From positions 2,232,001-2,296,000 of the forward strand of contig CM046863.1 in the NCBI GenBank assembly GCA_025617745.1: 64,000 bases of DNA, read 5' to 3'. Position numbers and translations under genes: made by a program. The notes under the pieces are model-generated. The model saw only the letters and a list, made by a program, of their open reading frames with translations. It was not told the DNA's origin and did no database searches. Position 1 is the first letter of the stretch; each line of letters starts with the position of its first letter. This stretch comes from Heliocidaris erythrogramma. Taxonomy: Eukaryota > Echinodermata > Echinoidea > Camarodonta > Echinometridae. Below, one piece after another: positions 20,850-32,730 of this stretch.

Positions 20850-21010
20850 GTTTAAACTAATGAAATATAGGATCGGTGTGGGCTAAATAATGAGAATGAG
20901 AACAGATACGGAGTGCTTTCTTTTGAAGACGCAACATAGTGTCTATATGTGGGCAGCCCACAAATTGGGAATAATGCTTGAAGTAAAGATCCAACACTTC
21001 CTGTACAAAA
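20850..21010 (-). pseudogene. CR1/Jockey-like LINE RT C-terminal fragment
   Basis: The minus-strand reading includes IDTMLRLQKKALRIC and HYLAHTDPIF, a block common just after the RT domain of CR1/Jockey-group LINEs. It lies on the same strand as the RT fragment at 24260-24720 and could be the next part of the same LINE, split by about 3 kb of inserted DNA. Confidence 0.6.
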
Positions 21011-21090
21011 GGGCTTTTTACCCCTACTAATAGTGGGAGAGTCCACTTTCTCCTACGAAGGGCACGACCGCCCGCCCCACCTTTGGAGAA

Positions 21091-21155
21091 GAGAGCATTC
21101 CATTCCTACTTCTAACAAAGGAAACACCATCCATCTCTCCCTCTCTTTAAAGGTA
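21091..21155. repeat. 65-bp direct repeat, copy 1
   Basis: From gagagcattccattcctact to ctctttaaaggta this sequence recurs at 24185-24249 with one mismatch. Each copy ends at a splice-donor-like junction (aaag/gtaagc here). Confidence 0.85.
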
Positions 21156-21505
21156 AGCTACTTTATCGTTTATTTAACATTGCCTGATATCAGTTGTTGT
21201 TAAGCATGTGCATGTTTTGTTACTAAATATATGGACCTCATATATCAGATACAAGATTAAGTTAGATAATGAGTAATGAGAGAAATGTTACTTTTGACTC
21301 TATAACCGATAAGAATGTCGGTTTCACTTTGATCAATATTTTTGGTAATACAGCGCATTGGTGATTTATACAGTGTACCTATTCAAGTCTTGGTTTGACT
21401 GATTGATCAGAAAGAATATTACTAGCTGTTCTTAGATATTCATAAGGAGGGATAATTTCCCCATCCCAATAGAGTTCTGCAAATATATGAGGGGGTAGCC
21501 CTGTG

Positions 21506-23145
21506 GGCTTTTGCTAAACAGTCGGGTAACGTCGCGTCGCGTTGGTAGAAATTTTCGAACATTTTTCAGGAAGGTGTCTTCAAGGGACAAATTGAAAAAG
21601 AGTCCATCTCAGTATTATTTTTCCCGTTTTCAGGCTAAAAACGACAAACAAGGGAAGAAAGAAAACAATAGAAGGATAATGCAAGGAAAAACATGAACTA
21701 TAACGAGAGAATAGAAGGGTAGGAAGGATGGAAGAAAATATAATGAAAGGAAACAAAGAATACAACAAAAGGTCCGTCCGTCCGTCCGTGTGTGCTCAAA
21801 AAGTTAGAAAATGCTACTTCTCCGTCATTTCTTGGCCGATTTTGATTCTGATTGTTTTATCTGATAGGGCTGAGTGGGGGCTTTCAAACTTCTACACAAA
21901 ATCATGAAATTCATCAATTATGCAAATTTATGCAAATTTATTCAAAATCGACGAAAAATGCTACTTCTCCTCTATTTCACACCGTATTTTGAATCTGATT
22001 GTTTTACTAGGGCTGGGTAGGGCTGTCAAACCTCTACACAGAATTTTGAAATTCATTAATTATGCAAATTTATTCTAATTTATTCAAAATCAACAGAAAA
22101 TGCATTTATAATCATAAAACATTAATTTGATAATTCATTTCTCACATTTATCTTCAAGGTTCTATCAGAAATTACATAAATTAACAGCCATTCCACAGAT
22201 CTACACTTCTGGCGGGGACATATATTACGCATCGCGTAATTACTAATTCAGTTGTTTTTAATCCTTTTATTAATTTTTTCTTTCCACATTTCCTTTCATT
22301 ACGTTATTGTTTTATTGCTTTTATCATTTTGTTTTCCATCTTTCATAATGTTACTGTTTATATTTATTCTTTTTATCCTCTTTTTTTATTGCTTTCCATC
22401 TTCACTTTGTTATTCTTTGTTCCCTTTTATCATCTTCTCTTCCACCTTTCTTCATGTTTATATTTATCTTTTTATCATTTTGTCATTTCTTGCTTTTATC
22501 CTTATATCAATTATCTTTACATCCTTCATCTTGTTATATTCTTTGTTTCCTGTTATCATTTTCTCCCCCACCTTCCTCACGTTAATCTTTATCCTTCTAT
22601 CATTTCTCTCTCTATCTTTCGTATTATTCTTTTTAAAATCATTTTCTGCTTCCCATCTTTACTTACTTCCCTTAAAACATTCTTTGCTTTTATCCTATCA
22701 TTTTGTTTTCCTTTCATCTTTTCTTTCGTTATGTTATTCCTTTATTCAAATTATCATCTTCTCTTCTATCTTTCCTTATGTTACTCTTATTATCTTTATC
22801 CTTCTATCATTTATGTCTCTATCTTTCTTTATGTTATTATTTGTTTTTATCCACTTATTTTTACTTTCCAACTTTCCTTTTGTTGTATTCTTTGTTTCCT
22901 TTCATCATATTTTCTTCCATCCTTCCTACCCTTCTATTCTCTCTTTATAGTTCATGTTTTTCTTTGCATTATCCTTCTATTGTTTTCTTTATTCCCTTGT
23001 TTGTCGTTTTTAGCCTGAAAACGGGAAAAAAATCATACTGAGATGGACGCTTTTTCAATTTGTCCCCTTGAAGACACCTTCCTGAAAAATGTTCGAAAAT
23101 TTCTACCAACGCGACGCGACGTTACCCGACTGTTTAGCAAAAGCC
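21506..23145. mobile_element. 1.64-kb non-autonomous DNA transposon, 8-bp TSD (copy 1)
   Basis: Terminal inverted repeats of about 270 bp begin ggcttttgctaaacagtcgg. Both ends are flanked by gccctgtg (21498-21505 and 23146-23153). The interior has a ccgtccgt tetranucleotide run, a moderately complex part at 21790-22250 and a long pyrimidine-rich stretch of tttatcc/ttccat repeats. No transposase frame is visible; the long open frames are low-complexity shadows. A second copy lies at 56990-58718. The superfamily is not identified; 8-bp duplications occur in hAT, P and Merlin elements among others. Confidence 0.88.
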
Positions 23146-23153
23146 GCCCTGTG

Positions 23154-23576
23154 AGTGTATGAATATGCATTGTTAGAGATAATTACAGTAATAGAGAGAG
23201 AACCTGACTGTTAAGAACTGTGACAAATAGTTATGAACTTTCTATTGTACCATTTCTATTCAACTACTAACAACTCAACCGAATGTTAAGTAGGATTAGA
23301 AGTTGGGTATGAACTGGTCTTGTACATTGGGAATATGTATTATGTGCCTGGAATGTTTGAGAGTAACCAATGACATTATGTAGGATAAGAATGAGGTATC
23401 TCGACAACGAGTTAACTCATAAATGTGAAAGTATCCTGTCCATACATAACATTACTCAGAGGGACAGTGGGGGTAGAAGTTGGTAGTTAATAGGTTTGGT
23501 CCATAATACTCCCTTTGTTACAGCCTTGGTTGTCCCTGGTTTCGGTCAAGGAGTTAGTGGGAGATTGAGAGAGATC

Positions 23577-23608
<32 letters not shown>

Positions 23609-24184
23609 TGTGCATTGGAGGAGTTAGGGAGAGATTGAGAGAAAGACAGAGAGAGAGAGAAAGAGAGCGTGCATGGTAATGTGTATAGAATCTTCCTGTA
23701 CACCAGTGTGATCATTTAGAAGTGGTGATTGTGTAAATGCGTGCATGAAGGGTTGTGTTATCATTATCCTCCCTTGCTGGACAGAACTTTGGGGTAATCA
23801 GGAAATAGTTGTGTTTACACTGTACCAATTTAAACTTGAGTAATTGTTCCTATGATATGTTTCTATGTGTTTCTCTGCTTTCATTGTGCTATTCTTTTCC
23901 TATATGTATCTCTTATTCTCTTAGCCCTTTTATTATCTTATCCCTTTCATTCTCTTATCCCTTTAATCGCCTCTTATCCTTCTTTTCAGCTACTTCTTGT
24001 TATTATATTCTTGTAAATATAATATACTGCTTTGAAGGTATTTATCTGTGATTAGGTAATAGCACTTCGGTTAGTTATAAGGTCAAACGTCACAATTTCG
24101 ACTATCATGTATGATGCATTTATATGTATACATGACAACTGTCACATGGATTGTTTTATGACATTGGTATTGATTGTAAATAAA
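23154..24184. other. Intergenic, GA microsatellite
   Basis: GA-dinucleotide arrays lie at about 23574-23607 and 23645-23668, in two related blocks containing gagttagngagagattgaga. No gene is supported. Confidence 0.55.
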
Positions 24185-24249
24185 GAGAGCATTCCATTGC
24201 TACTTCTAACAAAGGAAACACCATCCATCTCTCCCTCTCTTTAAAGGTA
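24185..24249. repeat. 65-bp direct repeat, copy 2
   Basis: Copy of 21091-21155, followed here by gtatgtgtg. See that entry. Confidence 0.85.
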
Positions 24250-24259
24250 TGTGTGATGC

Positions 24260-24720
24260 GAGAGTGAGGTGGGCTACTTATATTCATTTTGTTACTATTT
24301 CCCCATACTATGTTACAGTACGATATATGTGACAAAATAAATGAGTTGTAAAGCATTAATAGTGATCTTTGAGAAAGATAATATTTCAATTTATATAAAA
24401 TACCTATGCCTCTTGCTACGTCCAACATGCTAATGTTACGAACGTGACTATTCCATGTTACATTTGAGTCGATCAATATACCTAGAAATTTTGTTTCATG
24501 TTTTTCGGTAACGGGCATGTCATCAGTGAAAATATTATTACGAAATACATGTGTAGAATTAATGTGTTTAAAGTAGCTATCCAAAGAAAATCACAAATAT
24601 GGCAATCACTAGAAACTGGGAAGCTTACAGATGGCAATCGTATAAGTTTTATGTCAACTGCGTATGTGATGATTATAAAAACAACATAAACTAGAAAGGC
24701 CGTCAAAGGCGGCAGACCCA
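24260..24720 (-). pseudogene. CR1/Jockey-like LINE RT fragment
   Basis: The minus strand encodes TKFLGILIDSNVTWNSHV, then ARGIGILYKLKYYLSQRSL and LYNSFILSHISYCNIVWGN, a typical thumb region of a CR1/Jockey-group reverse transcriptase. The palm is not preserved. It is a dead fragment. Confidence 0.8.
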
Positions 24721-24721
24721 C

Positions 24722-26040
24722 GCCTTAACCCAGTAGGTTTTGTTTTGTTGCGATTATTTTTGTAAGCAGTAGCCATTCAAAGGGGATAACAAGAGGCACA
24801 TCTCCCCCCCCCCCCCCCAATAAATTTTGCCATATCCAGGTCATAGCTTTGTGTGTCCCCACCCTTGAAAAAATTCTTCTGAAAAAGATATTTTATTATT
24901 GAAACATCCCTCCCCTAAAAGTAATTGATTAGACATGTCAGAGAGCGTGGCGTGGCGAGAAAAAAAATGTTAGCAATTTGTATTCAGTGTTCAGTCATGT
25001 AAGTGTTAGTAAATGTATTCATGTTCTATCTTTAAATTACATTGCAATTGGGGTTGTTTTTTTTTCATCGGGCTTGGATAAAATAAATATGACGACAAAA
25101 TAAGTTGGATCTCGACTTCAAAATGCATGCGAGGCACAGAGCTTACTCACTCAGCTCAGTCACCACCCATCAACAAAGTCAAAGTGGATACTGGCGTGCA
25201 TATATTCGGCGAAACTCGATCAGCCACCAAATTTTGCAAATCCACACAAATTAAAAAGAAATACAGTGTTTGTATATATTTTACAACTACGAAATCCACT
25301 CAAACAGACATAAATGAGTTATAAACTAACTCAAATCTCAAATGACAGGACCGTTATAACCCAAAGAAAAAAGTTCAATCCTACTACAATCAGTAAGGCA
25401 CAGGCACTGTACTCCCTGGGATTATGTACTCCCTAGCCCGACCAGATCGCCGTCACTTCGCGACAGCGCTGTGTATAGTTATGTACGTACAGCTAGCTAC
25501 ACAGCCCACTCACTCAGATCAACACACGCGAACGCTCGCGAGTGCGATAGACTCACTCACGTCGAACAAACTCACCAGATTTTCACCGAAAACAATTAAA
25601 ATCACGTACTACACGTCCACCAGGATAAAATAAATCACAAAAACTTCCACAACAAAGTGGAAAGAACCGGGGAAAATAAACAGAAATGCACAGAAGATAA
25701 GAAATAGTGGAGAAGCCGTAGGGGTAGGGTAGCCTGAATCTAAATGAATTTGTAGTTAAAAAAAGGTATCGCGCGCAATCCCTTGTTGCTGGGATACGTT
25801 GGCTTTGAATATTCATTGCAGGCTCGTACGGATTTGAAGTGAAATGGCAAATAATGGGTCTAAAAGTCTTCTAAAATTCATAAACCTGAAATAGACTTTT
25901 GGTGAGACGAAGTAATGAGTGTTTTGATTGGCCAAAATATTTCTGCATCTGCAGGCGAAGTTTGGGGTCATCAATCTTTCTAGTTTCTTTCCTGTCACTA
26001 TCTGAACTGAAGTTCCTATACTTTACTACAGGGTCAAAAG
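24722..26040. other. Intergenic, nothing firm
   Basis: A C14 run lies near 24806. No supported genes; several open stretches on both strands lack recognisable content. Confidence 0.5.
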
Positions 26041-26237
26041 TTCAAGGTCACACAGAATGTGCAGGGTCAACCAATCATCACCAAAATCTAATCGATTCTT
26101 TCCTGTCACTTTCTGAACATTCCCTGAAAATTTGGTGCAAATCCGTTCACCCGTTCTCTTGTTATCTTGTACACAAACAAACAAACAAACAAACAAACAA
26201 ACAAACAAACAAACAAACAAAAAAAAAAAAAAAAAAC
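26041..26237 (+). mobile_element. LINE/SINE 3' end with (CAAA)n tail
   Basis: The text aaatttggtgcaaatccgtt, cacccgttctcttgttatc, then about twelve caaa units (26173-26220) and a poly-A run resembles the 3' ends of RTE-type LINEs or SINEs that borrow such tails. No coding part is attached. Confidence 0.5.
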
Positions 26238-26356
26238 ATACGGAGCCCTTTACATAACCCTGCCGATTTCATCGGCGTGCGTGGGTAATAAAAGCTCTTC
26301 TCAGCATCTGGAATATCCGAGGATTCGCCAGAAATATAGCGATGTTTTGATGTCGT

Positions 26357-26906
26357 CACACTAGGGACCAATTCTGCTTAAGCAGACGACGTCCTATAAT
26401 GAATGAACGTAATTGCAATGCAATTATTTATCAAATTATAAAGAGTTTTGTATATTTAAACATGACCTTATTTCACACCATTCTAAAAGGGAAAGTGAAA
26501 CTGATTCTGATAACTAAAACCGTTTGATTGTAAATACACAGGAGAAGGGTCAATGATCAATGAAATAAACCCCACTTTCAAATTGAAAAGCCCTCCGAAT
26601 AATAGCACGGATGGTATTCGTTCCCTCTTGAAACGCCGAACATGCCCCGGTGCAAGCAGCTGAAAATACAATGGCGTCTTATTTTGTTTACAAGTGACTT
26701 ATTCCTTTATTTTTTTAACGCTGCATTTTCATCAAAATAATACCATACACGAAGTTAAGAGTGAGGCAACAGACTTAACATTAAGACTGACGCTAGTCAA
26801 GTAAGAGAAATAAGTGAAGAGGAGATGACAAAACAGGCACTGAAAAATGTGTAAGATGTTATGGGACATCGTCTGCTTAGACAGGACTGGTCCCTGGTGT
26901 GTCGTC
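26357..26906. mobile_element. Inverted-repeat element (MITE-like)
   Basis: The left text ctagggaccaattctgctta agcagacgacgtcc is matched in inverted form by ggacatcgtctgcttagaca ggactggtccctgg at the right, giving imperfect terminal repeats of about 40 bp around 550 bp. No coding sequence. The target duplication is unclear. Confidence 0.6.
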
Positions 26907-27099
26907 ACACATCTCAGCAGCGTTCGAGGAGCTCTTCAGCTGCTATATTGGGGGCTGTATTTTTACCGTTTTATAATTGATAATAATCATTACTTCAAAT
27001 GTTTCCAAGCGTTGAATTTGGACAACCTTGTTTAATTTATGCCATCTATGCAATAATAAGTATTAAACCAATATTTATTTTGATGGAATTTTTTGTAAT

Positions 27100-27445
27100 G
27101 TGATCTTTAAAGTACATGAAGTTTGTTTTGTTTATTGAGGGAGAGTTTACTTGATTTAAACCACAATGATAATTTCTTTAGTTCTAGATTCAGAGTTGTA
27201 ACAAGCATGTTTAAATTTTGATGTGAATAAAATATGTTAGTATCATCTGCAAATAAAACGTTAGCAAAGGTGATGAATTGACAGTATCATTCATATGAAC
27301 AGTAAGGGCCCTAAGATTGAGCCCTGTGGTACTCCACATTTCACAGTACATACTTTAGATGATTTGGATTTGAAATTAACATATTGACGTCTATTATCTA
27401 AGTAGTCCTTAAACCAGGAAAGTTCATTCGAAATATCGCTCACTC
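27100..27445 (-). pseudogene. LINE RT palm fragment
   Basis: The minus strand reads [28 protein letters not shown] and FADDTNIFYSHQNL, in order but across frame breaks. These are the motif C-D blocks of a CR1/Jockey-group LINE reverse transcriptase. The FADD catalytic pair is present, but the surrounding frame is broken and the ends are missing. Confidence 0.7.
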
Positions 27446-27467
27446 ACACCTCCTACCCCCCCCCCCC

Positions 27468-27925
27468 CCTGATCTCGATCTCGATCTCTTTGTCACGATC
27501 TCTCGGAATTCTTCTCGCTCTATGTTCATTACACCCAGTAACACCACATGGCTTTACACAACTCGATAAAATGCTACCTCAGTATAGACAGAAAAAAATG
27601 TTTGACTTTCAATTCATATCCAACAGTGATGATAATGATATTGTGATATATAGTCATGTGCAACAGTAATGATAATGATATTGTGCATTTAGGCCCAAGT
27701 GATCTCGATCTTTGTCACGATCTCTCGGGAATTCTTCTCGCTCTATGTCCATTACACCCAGTAAAACCACATGGATTTACACAACTCGATAAAATGCTAC
27801 CTCAGTATAGACAGAAAAAAATGTTTGACTTTCAATTTATATCGTAAATATATTCATGTACAACAGTGATGATAATGATATTGTGCATTTTGACCCAAGT
27901 GATTAAATGTTTTAATCTCATCTGA
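27468..27925. repeat. Tandem duplication, unit about 225 bp
   Basis: The sequence from gatctcgatct through tttgtcacgatctctcgg, the cagtataga motif and gatgataatgatattgtg occurs at about 27471-27695 and again at 27698-27920, with a partial extra copy of the last part near 27656. Confidence 0.8.
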
Positions 27926-28447
27926 ATTATTGTCTGTCGCATTTTCTTGATAACAGATTCTGCGAGATTCAGTATAAGTCGGCTATACAGAAAGAATCAT
28001 AAAGATATATATATATATATATTATATATATATATATACACATACCTATATAGAGAGAGACCATGCATGTGGAGTTATTGAGAGAAGGGGGAAGGAGGAG
28101 GAGAAAATTGTGAGGAAGGTGAGAGATAAACAATAAGATAGATGGGAAATAAAGAAAATTAGAGCGTGAGGGAGGGGGAGATTGATATTTTAAAATGTTT
28201 CTGTAAGACGGAGTTGAATGAACATAAAGAAAGTCAGCTTTGGCTGCATACAATGTAGTCGGAGCCCCCTCTTTTAATACACTTCATATACATGTACGTG
28301 TATCTCAATATAAAATAAAAACATTCATAAACTACAACAAATAAACAATTGAAACACACTCAACTTCATGATACAATCAGTTTGGGGCTAGGAATATAAT
28401 TGGTTTTAATCTTTAAACTGCAAGCAGTAGACAGAGAAACACGTAGA
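27926..28447. other. Intergenic, TA microsatellite
   Basis: A TA array lies at about 28005-28036 and a GA-rich stretch at 28050-28200. No gene. Confidence 0.55.
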
Positions 28448-28452
28448 CTAAC

Positions 28453-28597
28453 CAGTGGCGGATCCAGGAATTTGAAATAGGGGTGGCGCCAGCGGAGAGG
28501 GAGCGGAGGGTGTGGGAGGGGGTATCTCCCCTTCCACGGTAAAAATCACAAAACAGAAAACTTAAAGGGGTGGCTCCCCTGCCTTGATCCACGATTG
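28453..28597. mobile_element. Short MITE, GGCGGATCCAGG family, 5-bp TSD
   Basis: It begins cagtggcggatccagg and ends with the imperfect inverse ccttgatccacgattg. It is flanked by ctaac on both sides (28448-28452 and 28598-28602). Length 145 bp. Confidence 0.75.
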
Positions 28598-28602
28598 CTA
28601 AC

Positions 28603-29599
28603 AAAAGTCTCCGTGATTATTTCAAACGTTCAAAAATATATAAACAATCATACCTCGTAGGGCTGCATGATTCGGCCAATCGGGCTACCATACTGAAAGT
28701 AAAAAACAATAGCCTATAAAGTATTAAACTCCAAGGCTATATACTCATCGAATATGATAAGGAAATCCAATGACAGACAAGAATGATATGAACTTTGAGG
28801 TAGATCAATGCTAAGAGTAAGAGATTAATGCTTCGCACAGAATGAGCGTTAAAGACCTCAGCCTGACGGAATTTTGAAATATACCCTTTATTCATCCACG
28901 GGGAGCTATATATTTTCTGAACAAATTGAAACCAACTTCATGAGATTCCGTTTCCTGTGGAATGAGTAACAGCGTCCCGAATGTTGAGCCCGGTGGTTTG
29001 GGCCCCGTCTCCGAGGAACGCTACTTTGCGGGGGGTGAAAATTTGATGATGACATATCGTGTAGACGCACACAGTTTAGTGTGTATGTTTCACGACGTTC
29101 GCTACCGGTAATTTGACATACACACTAAACTGTGTGTGTGACATGAAGCTTCAAATGATGTAACTCTATACCTGTATGATGACCTGTACACGTATGTGCG
29201 AACGATCTAACACGTGTGTATAATACTGTACTGTACACTGAAGCCATGCGGATATATGGCCATGCTGTTCTTTGGCATAGCTCCCCTTCACAGGGAAAGG
29301 TATATGGGTTGGCTGGGAATTATTAGGCCTACTCCCTGCGGAAATTCAATGTTTAAAAATTAATTTATGAAATATGGACGGGACGTCAGCCCTCAAGAAG
29401 TGCCTCCCACCACCTAAGAAGCCTTCCCCACCCGTGGGTACCAAAAGGCGGGGACCGAAAGGGCCAGGGGAGGAGCCTATTTGAACCAAAAAAAGAGCCC
29501 GAAATCCTTAGTGTATTATATTATAAGATTATATTATAAGATTACTTTATTGGCTGTGTTGTGTTTGTTACTTTTTTATTTATATAAGGATCATGCAGC
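28603..29599. other. Intergenic with a strong hairpin
   Basis: No gene. The only structured part is a 21-bp perfect stem, arms 29068-29088 and 29116-29136, with a 27-base loop containing gacgttcgctaccggtaat. Confidence 0.6.
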
Positions 29600-29607
29600 C
29601 TATCACA

Positions 29608-30323
29608 CAGAGGCGGCGCTCGGGGGGGGGGGGGGCAGGGGACACAGTGCCCCCGCCACTTTTTCAAGTACCCAAAAAGTGCCCCTTTTCATAGCTGATA
29701 AGTGCCCCCTTTTCGTATAGTGCCCTTTTTTCTTTCTAATAAGTGCCCTTTTACCTTCTGATAAGTACCTCCTTTAATCTCAGACATTACTGCCGTTTAT
29801 GAAATCCAATAATTGCCCTTTTTTCGTCTAATTAGTGCCCATTTCCCGTTCTAATAAGACAAAGTGTCCCTTTTCACTTCGGATATGTGCCCCTTTTTCT
29901 TCGTATAACTGCGCCCCTTCTTCTCTCTGATAAATGCCCTTTTCACCTTCTGATAAGTAACCCCTTTTGAAATCTGTGGCTTTGTTTTTCGTCTGATTAG
30001 TGCCAATTTTCCGTTCTAATAGTACAATTTTCATTTCTTATAAGTGCCCCTTTTCACCTCTGATAAGTGACTCTTTTTCTTTGAATGGCTGCCCCTTCTT
30101 CTTTGTAATAAGTGCCCTTTTCACCTTCTGATAAATACCTCTTTCTTTGCGCCCCTTTTACTTCTGATCAGTGCCTTTTTATATATTAAAGTATTTTTTT
30201 TTTTATCTAGAGCCCAAAGTGGCATTTTCTGCAATATTTTCACCCTTTGTAGGGGCCCTTTCCCCCAAGTGCCCCTTTTGGTGCCCCCTCCCGCCCACTT
30301 CGAAAGACGCTCCGCCGCCCCTG
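29608..30323. mobile_element. MITE with internal aagtgcccctttt minisatellite
   Basis: The ends are cagaggcggcgctc and the inverse of a matching gctccgccgcccctg. The 8-bp flanks ctatcaca (29600-29607) and ctatcacc (30324-30331) differ at one base. The interior is mostly a degenerate repeat of about 25-30 bp around ctgataagtgcccctttt, plus a G14 run at the left. An 8-bp duplication fits hAT-type elements. Confidence 0.75.
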
Positions 30324-30331
30324 CTATCACC

Positions 30332-31466
30332 CATACTGGGGGTTACTAAAGTTCTGGATTCTGATCTTTACCTCCTATTTTGCTCTTTTTATTTATATAT
30401 TGTGATATGATTTACATTGCACACAAGAATTATCTTTTGATGAACATTTAAGAGTGCATATGGACGTCTATTAATGACGTCTATTGCTTACAAGTAATAT
30501 AATTTGATAATGCTGAACTCACTTTGCTTTTCAGATGATGATAGAATCTTAATTACATTCAAATGATTCTATAATGCTTGATAAAGTTTTGCAACCATGG
30601 GCCTATTTCTATCTGTCAATCTCAAAACACATATAAATCTGACAAGATGATTTTGTGGTTTACAATATGGAAAATATTATCCAGTGGATCCAAATTTCTA
30701 CATATCCATAATGAAAATTATAGTGTCCAAAGCATATTATGGTAAGGCAGGCTACTAAAATAAGGCAATTTTTTAACACGTTAATTTTGTCATTAGTATG
30801 CATGAATGTGTAAAATTATTTGACTATATAAATTCATTATGCAATACATAACATCATATTCTCTTTGTGTTCAGGCATTCAGTATTTTTCGTATAGTCTT
30901 ACCTCTTCTTTGCAAGTATTTTTTTTCAATTGAATTAAATTAAATTTATTCCACATTCGATAAAAATGACAGTGATAGAATACAATTGGAAATATACCGA
31001 AATATTAATAATAATAGAAATATGAAAAATTCAACAACAATGATAAGTACAGTATACCCCCCCCCCCTGAGCGACTTTTCGAGACCAAATTTGACACACC
31101 TGCATGCATTTGTGTGCCCCCTTATATCCTTAAATGCTAGATCCGCCCTGATTGACATAGTTACAAATAAACAGAAAATATATAAATGTGGAGGGACAAA
31201 GGCCAAGGGTCTATCAAAGGTTTGTCCCCAAACATACATAATACATAAGATATATTATTTAAGAGAATTACGGACAGTTTACACAACACAACTTTTTATA
31301 AACAAAGCTTTTAATAAACAAAGTGAAATTCGATGCTTTGGTGGTGACAAGCTAATAGTTTGCTACAGCCAGTATAACCTATTTTAAGGTATGTGTAATT
31401 TATACATTAATAATCATATTTTACACTGTCTTGTAGAAATAATTATCTCAGCATGTTTCATTCAAC
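30332..31466. other. Intergenic
   Basis: No supported gene. A fragment near 31057-31085 (C9 then tgagcgacttttcgagacc) resembles the 3' end of the GGCGGATC-family repeat. Confidence 0.5.
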
Positions 31467-31470
31467 TTAA

Positions 31471-32373
31471 AGGAGAATTAACCTCAAACAATAAAGACGA
31501 TAGTGTTCAAAGGTGTTATTTATTCCTACTTGTTAGACTATATGGCTTCGCGTCAAAATATACGAGATCGATACGAATCAAGATTTTCTGAGCAAAATTT
31601 ATCATCTGCTAGCAATATGTATCGTCTGCTAGCAATACATGGGGGCTGCCATTTTTTTTATGTGTACAAGAAGATTTTCTTAATCCAAATGCCCAATTGC
31701 CTTTTTCAAAATTAAAAACCCATTTGAGATTTAAAATATAGAATAGATATGTCAATTTATTTTTAAACTGAAGATTTCCTTATATATTTCTGTTGAAAAT
31801 CGATATTCGCTTAATATAAATCTATTTTCTAGATACTGTGACGCAATGGACGGAGCAAATTAATTCAAATTTTATGGATGCTTCTTCCTGAGCATCTATA
31901 GCGGCAAACTATGCATTCACCTGCTTTCGGATAATGGGACTTGAAAAGTCAGAATGCATGCTGCATATATTATGCTCTGCTCTGTTTGGCAAAACCAAGA
32001 AAATAGATTTTTGTTAAGCAAAACCAGACAATTTAAAAGTATCATTATAAAGATTTAATTTTTATAAATCATGTAAACACCCACTTTATATTTTTCGTCA
32101 CATATGGGATTTTAGGTAATGAAGAAAATCAATTTAGGTCTTGGATTCAAAATATCTTCCTGACCGGAACATTTCTCAATGGTTCATGTACAAATCCAAA
32201 TCAGCAAGAAAATGGCAGCCCCCATGCAAATGAGTAGTAGACGATACCGGGTGTTGGAATATCTTTATTATACCCTTTTCTGATATCTTATTGGAAAATG
32301 ATTTAGGCCAATAAGTAGGAATATACTACACCTTTCAATATAAGTAAATTTGTACTCAGGGGTTAATTCTCCT
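31471..32373. mobile_element. Foldback MITE at TTAA (copy 1)
   Basis: The termini aggagaattaacctc and the inverse of ggggttaattctcct lie directly inside TTAA on each side (31467-31470 and 32374-32377). Complementary blocks continue inwards (gggggctgccatttt near 31642 and aaaatggcagcccccatg near 32209), so much of the 903 bp can fold on itself. TTAA targets are used by piggyBac and Kolobok transposases. No coding sequence. Confidence 0.8.
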
Positions 32374-32448
32374 TTAAATTAAAAATGAGTTGCTCCAGTT
32401 GGAAAGAATGAAGGTATCACGAAGCACCAAGCACAATAATAACGTCCA

Positions 32449-32675
32449 TTGGCGGATCCAAGGGGCACTTCCTGCCCGTGCCCCCCCCCCCCCTTGGAAG
32501 AAAAGTATGCATTTTGACCATAGAGGATTCGCCCTTTTATCGATTGTGCGCCCCCCCCCCCTTTTAGAATGAAAACTTATTTTTGCTTGTCAGAGAATTA
32601 TGGAGGGAGACTGGACCCCCATAACCCCCCCCCCCCTCCCCCACTGAGCGACTTTTCAAGGGCTGGCGAGAAGAA
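32449..32675. mobile_element. GGCGGATC-family repeat
   Basis: It starts ttggcggatccaagg and ends with ccactgagcgacttttcaag ggctggcgagaag. Two C-runs flank the shared block aagtatgcattttgaccat. Same family as 15604-15832. Confidence 0.7.
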
Positions 32676-32730
32676 AAACATATGGATCTTCCTCCAAACA
32701 ATTTCTGCTAATCATTTCCTCGCAAGTTGT

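Noticed and set aside
22252..23018. Long open frames rich in Phe, Leu, Ile and Ser that look like multi-pass membrane proteins
   Set aside because: They are translations of the pyrimidine-rich simple repeats inside the 1.64-kb transposon; the copy at 57094-57967 shows the same on the other strand.
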